Assembly: GCA_002307175.1 (NCBI GenBank)
Contig: DBTS01000075.1
Location: forward strand, 1-26,281
Source: Rhodocyclaceae bacterium UBA1310
Lineage (GTDB): Bacteria; Pseudomonadota; Gammaproteobacteria; Burkholderiales; Rhodocyclaceae
Direction of reading: 5' to 3'
DNA: 26,281 nucleotides
This document shows positions 17,513 to 24,754 of the stretch, piece by piece (positions within the stretch are counted from its first letter, which is position 1; each line of letters starts with the position of its first letter). The notes beneath the pieces are model-generated. The model made no database searches, was not told the DNA's origin, and saw only the letters and a list, made by a program, of their open reading frames with translations. The translations under genes were made by a program, and so were the position numbers.

Positions 17513-17528
17513 GCCGGGCGTGCCCGGC
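17513..17528. repeat. GC-rich inverted repeat
   Basis: GCCGGGC (17513-17519) and GCCCGGC (17522-17528) are perfect inverted repeats with a two-base spacer. The near-palindromic form suits a dimeric DNA-binding protein better than an RNA hairpin. Confidence 0.35.
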
Positions 17529-17670
17529 CTGCATTACGTTTGCACAACACTGCGCCATCAGCATAGCAGGCCGTGCGCAGGAAGGCCGCAGGAATCCGCC
17601 CTCCGGTCAATCCGGCTGCCGGAAGTCTGCCCTGTATCCTCACAATACACGGCGGACGGCAACCGACAGT

Positions 17671-17701
17671 TTGCCCAAACAGGGAAATTCCCCCTTACAA
17701 T
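17671..17701 (+). promoter_or_regulatory. Candidate promoter of the TPR gene with internal palindrome
   Basis: TTGCCC (17671-17676) and TACAAT (17696-17701) could be -35 and -10, although the 19-base spacing is long. The spacer holds the palindrome GGGAAATTCCC (17682-17692), a plausible operator. A long spacer with a palindrome between the boxes recalls promoters that are activated by a spacer-distorting regulator such as MerR-family proteins; this is only suggestive. Confidence 0.3.
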
Positions 17702-17764
17702 CCGCGCAGCCCGATCTGCCATCGGAACTGTTCCGGGCGGAGGCCTGCCGAACTGTTGGAGTGT

Positions 17765-18676
17765 ATGAAAGCATTTTTTTCCCGCCCCGCTACGTCGCCC
17801 CTGGCCCGCGCACTGCCCTTTGTACTGGCCCTCAGTCTCGCCTGGAGCCTTTCGCTGCCGGCCCATGCAGATCCGGCGGACCCGACCGCAACCGCCCAGT
17901 CGCCTGATCTGATGGAGCGCGTCGGGCAGCTCGGTGACGAGGCTCAGGCCTTCCTTGAAGCGCAGGACTACGCGCAGGCAGCGCAACGCAGCCAGCAGGC
18001 CATCACCCTGGTGGAACAACAGCGCGGCCCCGATGACCCGCTCATCGAAGACCCCTTGACCCTGCTGACCACGATCTATGCCGCGCAGAACAAACCCGCC
18101 AATCTGGAAGCCGCCTATCTGCGCCTGATCCCGCTGTTCATTGCATTGCATGGCGAAGACAATCCGGCCACCCAGAGCAGGATCATAGATCTGGTGAATT
18201 TCTACCGTGAGCAGCAGCGCTTTGCTGCGGCAGTACCCTGGATACAGCGCCTGATCGCCATCAAGACCCGCACTGACGGGGCTGACGCCCCCGGCATTGA
18301 ACTGATGCATCAGGCACTCGCCCAATGCTATTTCATGCAGGCGCAGTATGCCGATGCAGCCCGCGAGTACCAGACCGAGATCAGCCTGATCGGCAAGGCC
18401 GGGGCCGATCACACCAAGTACACGGGGATTCCGATGCTGGCACTGGCCGAGGTCTATGCAGCCCAGGGCCAGCACGCCAAGGCGATTGCCACGGCCCGGC
18501 AGGCGCTGGACATTCTGGAAAGTGGCTTCGGCAAGGACAGCAAGCTGGCCTGCGATGCCCGCCAGCGCCTAGCCAGAGTGACAGCGGCGCCGGGCAAAGC
18601 GGGAAAACCCGCCCCCCAACCCACCACCTGCACACCCAGCGAGAGCGAATCGGCCACCACCACCGCCACACAATAA
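17765..18676 (+). CDS. Secreted tetratricopeptide-repeat protein, 303 aa
   Basis: ATG 17765 has GGAG at 17758-17761, with slightly short spacing. The N-terminus is a Sec signal peptide: basic start, hydrophobic core LPFVLALSLAWSLSL near residues 17-31, and a likely cleavage after AHA, around residue 35, just before DPADP. The mature part is a run of helical TPR-like repeats, for example AQAFLEAQDYAQAAQRSQQA, then LTTIYAAQNKPANLEAAYLR, and ALAEVYAAQGQHAKAIATARQAL near the end. It finishes with a low-complexity Pro/Thr/Ser tail containing a cysteine. Such proteins act as periplasmic protein-interaction scaffolds. The partner is unknown; the cytochrome b561 operon follows after 318 bases. Family is clear, function is not. 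Confidence 0.85.
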   Translation: MKAFFSRPATSPLARALPFVLALSLAWSLSLPAHADPADPTATAQSPDLMERVGQLGDEAQAFLEAQDYAQAAQRSQQAITLVEQQRGPDDPLIEDPLTLLTTIYAAQNKPANLEAAYLRLIPLFIALHGEDNPATQSRIIDLVNFYREQQRFAAAVPWIQRLIAIKTRTDGADAPGIELMHQALAQCYFMQAQYADAAREYQTEISLIGKAGADHTKYTGIPMLALAEVYAAQGQHAKAIATARQALDILESGFGKDSKLACDARQRLARVTAAPGKAGKPAPQPTTCTPSESESATTTATQ

Positions 18677-18994
18677 CGCCCCTGCACGGTCAGCGCATTA
18701 CCGTTTTGCGCTGCGGCAGCCCAGCCCTCAAGTGCCGCCCACTGTGGCAGGCAAGCCTGGGCGGGTGCGGTAACCCAGCAGGGCTCCTCTGGCACAAGGG
18801 CGATGCCAAGACGCGGGCTGACGAGGAAGCTCCACACGGTGCCAACCCATTCGTAGTGGAAGACCGCAGCGTTAAGCATTCCTTAAGGAAGTCTACTGCA
18901 CACTGCGCGCCATGGACTTGCCACTACTACAGACATCTCGACCGGGCGGAACCCGCTCCGGCGGGCAAGCCCCCAACCCCATGGAGAGCCTGCA
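18677..18994. other. 318-base intergenic region upstream of the cytochrome b561 operon
   Basis: The region after the TPR stop holds the TTAAG direct repeat at 18871-18887 and, near its end, a small hairpin CCCGC/GCGGG (18952-18956 and 18961-18965) about 30 bases before the cytochrome start. A minus-strand frame crosses it but most of that frame overlaps the TPR gene and it was not accepted. I see no other coding or RNA feature between 18677 and 18870. Confidence 0.5.
18871..18887 (+). promoter_or_regulatory. PmrA/BasR-type box (direct repeat) upstream of cytochrome b561-RR-HK operon
   Basis: GTTAAG (18871-18876), five bases, then CTTAAG (18882-18887) match the PmrA box pattern (T/C)TTAA(T/G)-N5-(T/C)TTAA(T/G), with 11-base periodicity. 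The first position of the left half is G instead of T/C. It lies 107 bases upstream of the operon that encodes a response regulator of the PmrA/QseB class, so autoregulation is likely. It overlaps a 12-base palindrome TTCCTTAAGGAA at 18879-18890. Confidence 0.65.
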
Positions 18995-19669
18995 ATGAGT
19001 CAGAACAACGAAAACGTGAAGGTATGGGACCTGCCAACCCGCATCTTTCACTGGTCCCTCGCCCTATCCTTTCTGGGCGCCTATTTCACATCGGAAGGCA
19101 GGGAGCTGCGCCCGATTCATGTGATGTTCGGCATCACCGTGCTGGGCCTGATCATCTTCCGCGTGATCTGGGGCTTCGCCGGCACGCGTCATGCCCGTTT
19201 TGCCTCGTTTGTAAAAGGCCCCCAGCAGGTGAAAAGCTATCTGCAGTCACTGCTGGCAAAAACCCCCGAGCATCACGCCGGGCACAATCCGGCCGGCGCG
19301 TTGGCGATCCTCGGCCTGATCGGTCTGGGGCTGCTGGTCCCCTGCCTTGGCCTGCTCAAGTTCAATCACATCGGGCCGCACTGGCTCGGCGATGTGCATG
19401 CGGTAATCGCCAACATCATGTTCGGGATCGTCTGCGTGCACCTTGCCGGTGTCGTGGTGAGCAGCTATCTGCACCGCGAAAATCTGGTTCGCGCCATGTT
19501 CAGCGGCTTCAAGAAGGGGGCGCGCAGCGAAGGCATCAGTGGTACGCGTCGAGCCATTGGCATCCTCGTGCTGCTCGCCGTGCTGGGATTCTGGGTGGGC
19601 TACGGCTGGACCCATCCGGCTGTGTTGCAGGTCTTCAGCACTTCGGTGCAAACTTCCGACAATGACTGA
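18995..19669 (+). CDS. Cytochrome b561-type membrane di-heme protein, 224 aa
   Basis: This is a four-helix inner-membrane cytochrome b of the bacterial b561/Ni-hydrogenase-cytochrome-b family (PF01292-like). The N-terminal signature KVWDLPTRIFHWSLA places a likely heme-ligand His at 19; other candidate ligands are His42 (RPIHVMFG), the histidines of HWLGDVHAVIAN and HLAGV in the third and fourth helices. Hydrophobic segments lie near 20-33, 41-62, 102-122, 135-155 and 185-203. These proteins pass electrons between quinol and periplasmic or soluble partners. ATG 18995 is preceded by GGAGAG. The response regulator starts 17 bases after the stop, so the three genes probably form one transcript. 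No cytochrome c or catalytic subunit is adjacent. Confidence 0.88.
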   Translation: MSQNNENVKVWDLPTRIFHWSLALSFLGAYFTSEGRELRPIHVMFGITVLGLIIFRVIWGFAGTRHARFASFVKGPQQVKSYLQSLLAKTPEHHAGHNPAGALAILGLIGLGLLVPCLGLLKFNHIGPHWLGDVHAVIANIMFGIVCVHLAGVVVSSYLHRENLVRAMFSGFKKGARSEGISGTRRAIGILVLLAVLGFWVGYGWTHPAVLQVFSTSVQTSDND

Positions 19670-19686
19670 CATGCTGTATCACTGTA

Positions 19687-20352
19687 ATGCGTATCCTGAT
19701 TGTTGAAGACCATCCTGTTCTGGGCGATGCCCTGCATGCCAGCCTGCGCCAAGGGGGCTTCAGCGCCGACTGGGTACAGGATGGCGTGGCAGCAGAGCTG
19801 GCACTGCAGAACGAGGAATTCTCCGCAATGGTGCTGGATCTGGGGCTGCCGCGCCGTAGCGGCCTGGAAGTGCTCACCGCCCTGCGCCAGCGCGGTGGGC
19901 GCCTGCCGGTGCTGATCCTCACCGCACGCGACAATGTGGAAGACCGCATCAAGGGGCTGGATGCCGGCGCTGACGACTATCTCGTCAAGCCCTTCGACAT
20001 GGGTGAGCTTGCTGCCCGCCTGCGTGCCCTGCTACGGCGCTCGGCAGGGGCAGCGGACCCATGCCTGCGGGTGGGCGATCTGCTGATTGATCCGGTGGCA
20101 CGCTGTGTCTCACTCGCGGGAGAAGATGTCAGCCTCTCGGCGCATGAATTCAATCTGCTGCACCTGCTCGCCCTCAATGCCGGCCGCGTGCTATCACGCC
20201 CGCAACTTGAACAGCAGATGTATGCCTGGGGCGAGGAAGTCGGCAGCAACACCATCGAGGTATTCATCCACCATCTACGCCGCAAGATCGGTGCCGAGCG
20301 CATTCGCACGGTGCGCGGCGTCGGCTACATGCTGCCACGGGAGTCTGCATGA
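19687..20352 (+). CDS. OmpR/PhoB-family response regulator, QseB/PmrA-like, 221 aa
   Basis: The receiver domain (residues 1-115) has all key residues: acidic pair Glu7/Asp8, phosphoacceptor Asp51 (VLDLGLP), Thr79 and Lys101 (LVKPFD). The C-terminal winged helix (about 125-218) carries LSAHEFNLLHLLALNAGRVLS and the recognition segment SNTIEVFIHHLRRKIG, and ends with RTVRGVGYML. The NTIEVFIHHLRRKIG pattern is that of the QseB/PmrA/BasR branch, whose members bind TTAA-containing direct repeats like the one at 18871-18887. There is no strong ribosome site; translation may be coupled to the cytochrome gene 17 bases upstream. The stop overlaps the kinase start in ATGA. The branch is clear, but the signal and exact orthology (QseB or PmrA) are not. 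Confidence 0.93.
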   Translation: MRILIVEDHPVLGDALHASLRQGGFSADWVQDGVAAELALQNEEFSAMVLDLGLPRRSGLEVLTALRQRGGRLPVLILTARDNVEDRIKGLDAGADDYLVKPFDMGELAARLRALLRRSAGAADPCLRVGDLLIDPVARCVSLAGEDVSLSAHEFNLLHLLALNAGRVLSRPQLEQQMYAWGEEVGSNTIEVFIHHLRRKIGAERIRTVRGVGYMLPRESA

Positions 20353-21689
20353 CACTTTCCCTGAAAGCACGCCTTGTGGCGCTGTTTATCGCGGCATTGC
20401 TGGCAATCGGCGTTTTCACTCTGGTGGGAAGTTATGCCGTGACCTACGTGGAACTCGGCGAGCTTCTCGACGCGCATCTCGTGCAAACCGCCAATCTTCT
20501 GGCTGCCAAGAATGCGCAAGGCATGATCACGAACGATGCCACCAAGCTCCCCACCCTGCACAGCAGCGCACGCAGTGCGGCATTCCAGATCTGGCATGCC
20601 GGACAAACGCTGGCCTGGCAATCCAGCAACGCCCCGGCACGCCCCCTGGGCAACAATGTTGAAGGCTTTGCCGACCGCACAGTGAATGACGAGCAGTGGC
20701 GTGTATTCACCACCTGGGATCAGGCCCATGAGAACCTGATCCAGGTTGGCGAAATGAATCGCACACGCGAACATCTGCTGCGCGACGTAATCGGGCATAT
20801 GCTGGCGCCCCTTGGCGTTGCCCTGACCGTGCTGGCCGCGCTGCTATGGCTGGCTGTCGGCGCCGGTCTGCGGCCACTGGACCGGGTCGCCACTGCGGTA
20901 GCTGCCCGCGAACCACAGCGCCTGGATCGCATGGATATCACCGAGGCACCATACGAGGTACGACCACTCGTCGAACAACTGAATCTGCTCTTCTCCCGCA
21001 TAGAAACCTCGCTGGATGACACGCGCCGCTTCACTGCAGATGCCGCGCACGAACTGCGCACACCACTTGCCGCAATCCGCGCCCAGGCCCAGGTGGCTGC
21101 AGCCAGCAAGGAACACACCGAACGAACGCATGCCCTGCAACAGGTGCTGCGGGCCTGCGACCATGCCAGCCGCCTGATTGAACAGCTGCTCACCCTGGCA
21201 CGCCTGGATATCAGCCAACAAACTGCCGCCGGCTCCATCGAGTTGCGCGGGCAAATTTCAGAATCGCTTGGGGATATCGCCCAGACGGCGCTGGACCGCC
21301 AGATCGAGCTGGTCCTCGAAGAAGGCGAAGCACCCGTCATCCACGGCAACGACGGACTGCTCCGTATCCTGTGGCGCAACCTGCTCGACAACGCCATCCG
21401 CTACAGCCCTGCCGGCAGCGAAATCCGCGTGCGCATACGCTGCGAAGGGGATTCCGCCTGCATCGACGTGATCGACAACGGCCCCGGCATTGCACCAGAA
21501 GAACGTCAGCGCGTTTTCGATCGCTTTCATCGCATTCTCGGCTCCGGCCAGCCCGGCAGCGGCCTAGGACTGTCGATTGCCCTGCGCATCGCCGAACTTC
21601 ACGCCGGCAGCATCAGTCTCAACGATGCCCCTGCAGAGACTGGACTATGGGTCTGTGTGCGCCTGCCACGCGCCGATGTGCACGCCTGA
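20349..21689 (+). CDS. Sensor histidine kinase, QseC/PmrB-like, 446 aa
   Basis: Two membrane segments near residues 9-34 and 150-172 flank a short periplasmic sensor of about 115 residues. A HAMP-like linker (LRPLDRVATAVAAREPQRL) follows, then the dimerisation helix with phosphoacceptor His234 (ADAAHELRTPLAAIRAQAQ). The ATPase domain has the N box LLDNAIRYSP, G1 box IDVIDNGPGI and G2 box GSGLGLSIAL. This length and layout match QseC/PmrB-type kinases. Its ATG overlaps the response regulator stop by four bases, so it is translationally coupled and its cognate partner is secure. The stop TGA is immediately followed by the stop of the convergent PACE gene, with zero gap. Confidence 0.94.
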   Translation: MTLSLKARLVALFIAALLAIGVFTLVGSYAVTYVELGELLDAHLVQTANLLAAKNAQGMITNDATKLPTLHSSARSAAFQIWHAGQTLAWQSSNAPARPLGNNVEGFADRTVNDEQWRVFTTWDQAHENLIQVGEMNRTREHLLRDVIGHMLAPLGVALTVLAALLWLAVGAGLRPLDRVATAVAAREPQRLDRMDITEAPYEVRPLVEQLNLLFSRIETSLDDTRRFTADAAHELRTPLAAIRAQAQVAAASKEHTERTHALQQVLRACDHASRLIEQLLTLARLDISQQTAAGSIELRGQISESLGDIAQTALDRQIELVLEEGEAPVIHGNDGLLRILWRNLLDNAIRYSPAGSEIRVRIRCEGDSACIDVIDNGPGIAPEERQRVFDRFHRILGSGQPGSGLGLSIALRIAELHAGSISLNDAPAETGLWVCVRLPRADVHA

Positions 21690-21697
21690 TTACAGGC
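21684..21697. terminator. Small hairpin spanning two abutting stop codons
   Basis: GCCTG (21684-21688), loop ATTA, CAGGC (21693-21697) forms a five-pair stem covering the kinase stop and the PACE gene stop, which are directly adjacent. It is too short to be a strong terminator alone and has no T-tract, but no other 3' signal fits in a zero-base gap. Confidence 0.3.
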
Positions 21698-22115
21698 TCT
21701 CAGCCAATACCACCGGAAACAGCCTGTCGTAGGCAAGGTTGTAGAGGAAGGCGTACACCATGTAAAACACGGCCACGCCGAGATCGAGCAGGAATGCGGT
21801 GAGCACGCTCATGTCCATCCACCATGCCGCCAGCGGCAGCGACACGAGCAGGAAGCCAGCTTCGAAGCCAAGGGAGTGCACCACGCGCTCCCAGAAGGTT
21901 TTGTCCAGCCGCCGCAGATAACGCGCCATGAGTTTGTCCACACCAAGGTTGTAGACGTAGTTCCACACCATCGCACACGTGGCCAGCAGCACCGTGAGCA
22001 CGCTGACGTGCCCCAGCGAGGCCCCCAGCAGCCAGCTTGCCAGGGGCGAGCAGATCAGGACTCCCAGCACTTCAAACCCCACGGCGTGACGGATGCGGTC
22101 TGCCTTTGTACGCAT
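21690..22115 (-). CDS. PACE-family multidrug efflux protein (AceI-like), 141 aa
   Basis: A 141-residue four-helix membrane protein made of two BTP-type (bacterial transmembrane pair) halves, the usual size of the proteobacterial antimicrobial compound efflux family. The family's first-helix signature RxxHxxxFE is present as RIRHAVGFE and places an acidic residue at Glu15, the same position as the essential proton-coupling Glu15 of Acinetobacter AceI. The repeat signature WNYVYNLGVDKL in the first half and YNLAYDRL in the second match the family. AceI exports biocides such as chlorhexidine by proton antiport; this protein's substrate is unknown. ATG 22113-22115 replaces a longer upstream frame with no family similarity. 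It is divergent from a LysR gene, the same arrangement as aceI/aceR. Confidence 0.9.
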   Translation of the reverse strand: MRTKADRIRHAVGFEVLGVLICSPLASWLLGASLGHVSVLTVLLATCAMVWNYVYNLGVDKLMARYLRRLDKTFWERVVHSLGFEAGFLLVSLPLAAWWMDMSVLTAFLLDLGVAVFYMVYAFLYNLAYDRLFPVVLAESL

Positions 22116-22150
22116 GATGCAACTCTTTCGACAACACAAAACGTGCCCGC

Positions 22151-22178
22151 ATTTTAGGGGAATTGACCAATAGATCAA
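22151..22178 (-). promoter_or_regulatory. Promoter of the PACE efflux gene with overlapping inverted repeat
   Basis: On the minus strand, TTGATC (complement of 22173-22178) as -35 and TAAAAT (complement of 22151-22156) as -10 are separated by 16 bases, 36 bases before the PACE start. The -35 overlaps an inverted repeat TTGA-N8-TCAA (22163-22178), a plausible LysR-type site for the divergently encoded regulator. Confidence 0.6.
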
Positions 22179-22184
22179 GTTACA

Positions 22185-22207
22185 ATCCATCTATTCAACA
22201 GATGGAT
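22185..22207. promoter_or_regulatory. Perfect 8+8 inverted repeat just before the LysR start
   Basis: ATCCATCT (22185-22192) and AGATGGAT (22200-22207) are perfect inverted arms with a seven-base spacer. The right arm overlaps the GGA ribosome site (22204-22206) of the LysR gene at 22215. It could be an autoregulatory LysR operator or an RNA hairpin that hides the ribosome site. Confidence 0.55.
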
Positions 22208-22214
22208 CAGAATC

Positions 22215-23111
22215 ATGCCCCTGAGCCTCGAGCAACTCCTGACCCTGCAGGCAGCGGCGGATACTGGCTCTTTCTCGGCAGCAGCACGCCGGCTGGGCAA
22301 GGCCCAATCGGTCGTCAGCACCGCCATCGCCAATCTGGAAACCGACCTCGACATCACCTTGTTTGAGCGCGGCGGTCGCTATCCGCGCCTCACCCCGGCA
22401 GGCGAACAGATTCTGCGGCAGGCCCGCCAGATCCTCGGCCAATGTGAAGCCCTCACCGCCTACGCGGGCGAACTCGCAACCGGCGTGGAGCCCAAGCTCA
22501 CGCTCGCCATCGACGATGATTCACAACTGCCCTGGCTGGGTGGCATTCTTGAAGCCTTTGCGCTGCAGTTTCCACAGGTGGAACTCGAACTGCTGTTTCC
22601 ACTCATGGAAGACCTCGTGGAGATGCTGCTTTCCGGCCGCGCACAACTCGGCATCGGCTATGAGCCACAGCTGCCAAGGGAGGAACTGTGCTGCCATTCG
22701 CTGGGGCGGGTAGGCCTGCCACTCGTGGTGGCACCACACCATCCCCTCGCCGGCATGCGCCAGGTGACACGCGAGACGCTGCAGGGGCAACGCCAGATCC
22801 TTGCCACCGGGCATGGTACCGGCCCGGAACGCTCGCGTTTCCGCATCTCGACGCAGGTGTGGTGGGTGGAAGGCGATCAGGCAATGCTGGAGATTGTGAA
22901 AAAAGGCCTCGGCTGGGCCTCGGTGCCCGAAGTATTGCTTGCCGCCCCGCTAAAAAACCGCGAAGTTGTGCGCCTTCACGCAGCGAAAGCGCTCGGCCAG
23001 CCAAGCCTGCAGCTTGGGTTGTGGTGGCATCGGGCGCATCCGTTGGGGCGCGCCGGTCTGTGGCTGCGAGAGGCGCTGACACACGCCGACATCCGCAAAG
23101 CGCACCCGTGA
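22215..23111 (+). CDS. LysR-family regulator divergent from the PACE gene (AceR-like position), 298 aa
   Basis: The N-terminal winged helix (residues 4-62) has the LysR pattern SFSAAARRLGKAQSVVSTAIANLETDL followed by FERGGR. The substrate-binding domain covers about 88-290, with PLVVAPHHPLAG, EIVKKGLGWASVPEVL and GLWWHRAHPLGRAG as typical blocks. Length matches the family. ATG 22215 has a weak GGA eight bases upstream that is covered by an inverted repeat. It lies 99 bases from the PACE gene in the divergent arrangement known for AceR/AceI, so it probably activates the efflux gene in response to its substrate (inference). It converges on the DUF1488 gene 33 bases downstream. Confidence 0.93.
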   Translation: MPLSLEQLLTLQAAADTGSFSAAARRLGKAQSVVSTAIANLETDLDITLFERGGRYPRLTPAGEQILRQARQILGQCEALTAYAGELATGVEPKLTLAIDDDSQLPWLGGILEAFALQFPQVELELLFPLMEDLVEMLLSGRAQLGIGYEPQLPREELCCHSLGRVGLPLVVAPHHPLAGMRQVTRETLQGQRQILATGHGTGPERSRFRISTQVWWVEGDQAMLEIVKKGLGWASVPEVLLAAPLKNREVVRLHAAKALGQPSLQLGLWWHRAHPLGRAGLWLREALTHADIRKAHP

Positions 23112-23144
23112 AAGGTAGGGGGCTCTGCGGCTGCCCGCCGCCTG

Positions 23145-23408
23145 CTAGTGGACGAAATCCTCCAGCGTAATCTCCACCACACCATTGATCACCGAGCCCT
23201 GCTCGATCTTCTGGCGCGCCATGCCAAGCAACTGATCGCGGCTCGCTTCAAACTGCTCCATCGGTGCAAGCTGGGTGCGGTGAGGGTCCACATCCTGTAG
23301 CGCTTCCCAGGAGAACCAACAGGCGATTTTCTGCCCGTCACACACCGCGCGGTAGGAAACCCCTCCATCCGACAGGGGCATGGCTGGTCCGGTAAAGTCG
23401 ATGTTCAC
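23145..23408 (-). CDS. DUF1488-family small protein, 87 aa
   Basis: This short protein runs from an N-terminal strand (NIDFTGPAMPLSDGGVSYRA) through VCDGQKIACWFSWEALQDVD to a Gln/Arg-rich helix and ends with GVVEITLEDF. This is the pattern of DUF1488 proteins, which are widespread in proteobacteria and of unknown function. The start is GTG (complement of 23406-23408), set by a perfect AAGGAGG five bases upstream. No signal peptide or membrane segment. A promoter is visible at 23438-23466. Confidence 0.82.
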   Translation of the reverse strand: MNIDFTGPAMPLSDGGVSYRAVCDGQKIACWFSWEALQDVDPHRTQLAPMEQFEASRDQLLGMARQKIEQGSVINGVVEITLEDFVH

Positions 23409-23437
23409 GGTAGCCTCCTTTGCTGTGCTGATACTGC

Positions 23438-23466
23438 GTTATAGCCCCGGAAACCTCCAGCGTCAG
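23438..23466 (-). promoter_or_regulatory. Promoter of the DUF1488 gene
   Basis: On the minus strand, CTGACG (complement of 23461-23466) and TATAAC (complement of 23438-23443) are -35 and -10 separated by exactly 17 bases. The expected transcript start gives a leader of about 23 bases carrying a strong AAGGAGG site. Confidence 0.65.
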
Positions 23467-23700
23467 TCCTCTGCGGAGCACATTGTCAAGATATACGAGA
23501 ACCCCTGTCGTGACAATTGCATGAACTGTTTTTTGCAAATCTCTACAAATCCCGGCGGCAGGGCTGATCCGAGGATGAAAGCATGTAGCAACAGAAATAC
23601 AGCCAGTTCAGCACAAAACCAGCAGAACTCTGCCAGGCCATTCCGCGAGAAGGGGAATTCAGCTAAACTCCCCTGTCATGGAAGCCCCGCCGCCCAGCCC

Positions 23701-24642
23701 ATGATTCAATCGCTTCAGGAACTCGACGCGCTCTTCCGCGACACCCCGCTGGCAAACCACCGTATCGCTGCCGCCCGCGTGCCGGAGAGTGCCGCGACGG
23801 TTTTTGCGCTCGAAGTTGGCACCGATGCGCTGACCTGCTGGGAATATGCCCGCGCAATGCTCGGCGAGACGGGCCGCTGGCCGGTACTCACCACACTCGC
23901 ATTCGCCCGCGAAAGCGAATCCTGGCCCAGGCAGGTGGCCGAAGCCGATCTCTTCAGTCGCCATGAATTCGCCCAGGAATGCCGCGACACCCGGCGCGAC
24001 GACAGCCCGGCCGCCATCATTGCCGCAGCTGATGGGCTGGATGTGGAGCTGTTGTGCGGCGAACTGCCGCAGGAAGAGGCGCCGCCCATCGAGGAATGCA
24101 TTGGCCCGGAACTCAACGAGACTGCCGCACTCTTCGGCACGGCGCCACAAGCGGAGGACGCCATGGCCTTTCTCGCCGCCAGCGGCAGCGCCGATCTGCT
24201 CGATCTGGACCGCTGGTGCTTCGAATGGGAGCTTGCCCACTGTGCCGAGCCACTCACCCTGCCGATCCATGGCCTGCACCATCTTGAATGGCACACGCCC
24301 AGCCATGACACCCAGGCCCTGCTGCTGATGCCTGGCGCGAACGGCTACGAAACACCGGCCTACCTCAACTGGTTTGGCGCCTGTCGCGGCAACAGCCAGT
24401 TCATCGTCGCCCTCCTGCGCGAATGGCAACAGCGCTATGGTGCCGAACTGGTGGCCCACTACGGCACCATGCTGCATTTTCTCGTGCAGCGCCGCCCGCA
24501 CTCGGTGGCCGACGCCTACCGGCTGGCCTGGCAGCAGGCCGCCGTCGCCCCCGACACACTGGCGCTGCCCGGCGTAGCGCTGCGCAACCATGCAAGGGCG
24601 CTGCTGCAGACAGACCGCTGGTTTCTGAAGCAGTGCCTATGA
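23701..24642 (+). CDS. DUF4253-domain protein, 313 aa
   Basis: The C-terminal part, with LLLMPGANGYETPAYLNWFGACRGNSQ leading into FIVALLREWQQRYGAEL and FLVQRRPHSVADAYRLAWQQ, follows the DUF4253 pattern (a domain of unknown function, about 110 residues, usually at a C-terminus). The N-terminal two-thirds are acidic and Ala/Glu-rich, with no signal peptide or membrane segment; probably cytosolic. ATG 23701 is the first plausible start: the long open frame upstream contains no family sequence, and no good ribosome site precedes ATG 23701. DUF4253 proteins often appear among polymorphic toxin immunity-like families, but nothing here shows a toxin neighbour. Function unknown. Confidence 0.75.
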   Translation: MIQSLQELDALFRDTPLANHRIAAARVPESAATVFALEVGTDALTCWEYARAMLGETGRWPVLTTLAFARESESWPRQVAEADLFSRHEFAQECRDTRRDDSPAAIIAAADGLDVELLCGELPQEEAPPIEECIGPELNETAALFGTAPQAEDAMAFLAASGSADLLDLDRWCFEWELAHCAEPLTLPIHGLHHLEWHTPSHDTQALLLMPGANGYETPAYLNWFGACRGNSQFIVALLREWQQRYGAELVAHYGTMLHFLVQRRPHSVADAYRLAWQQAAVAPDTLALPGVALRNHARALLQTDRWFLKQCL

Positions 24643-24754
24643 TCTGCCTGGCAGTTTGCTTACCCCTCCACCGCCAGATCGGCTAGGATGATGATGTCGA
24701 TACCCATCATCGTTCGGCACGGTGGTTTCTCCCTCTAAAGGATTTAGCGATCTC

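Larger units (their letters stand above)
17268..17764. other. 497-base divergent intergenic region
   Basis: This gap separates the minus-strand gene starting at 17267 from the TPR gene starting at 17765. I see no credible coding region; the open frames here have atypical composition and no ribosome sites. It contains a GC-rich inverted repeat at 17513-17528 and a promoter-like element with a palindrome at 17671-17701. Both flanking genes must have their promoters here. Confidence 0.6.

Noticed and set aside
17513..17528. GC-rich inverted repeat as a terminator
   Set aside because: Two-base loop and no T-tract, and it lies in a divergent region where no transcript should end.
18454..18879. 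Minus-strand open frame of 141 codons over the end of the TPR gene and the following gap
   Set aside because: About half of it is the antisense of the TPR gene, the AAGGA touches its ATG with no spacing, its composition is Ala/Val/Leu-biased without domain pattern, and the TTAAG box overlaps its start.
22163..22186. TTGACC and TACAAT as promoter of the LysR gene
   Set aside because: The spacing is 12 bases, too short for a sigma-70 promoter; the TTGACC is better explained as part of an inverted repeat at the opposite promoter.
23641..23677. Promoter for the DUF4253 gene (TTCCGC at 23641, TAAACT at 23664)
   Set aside because: The -35 match is only three of six and the predicted start would leave almost no room for a ribosome site; kept out of the annotation.
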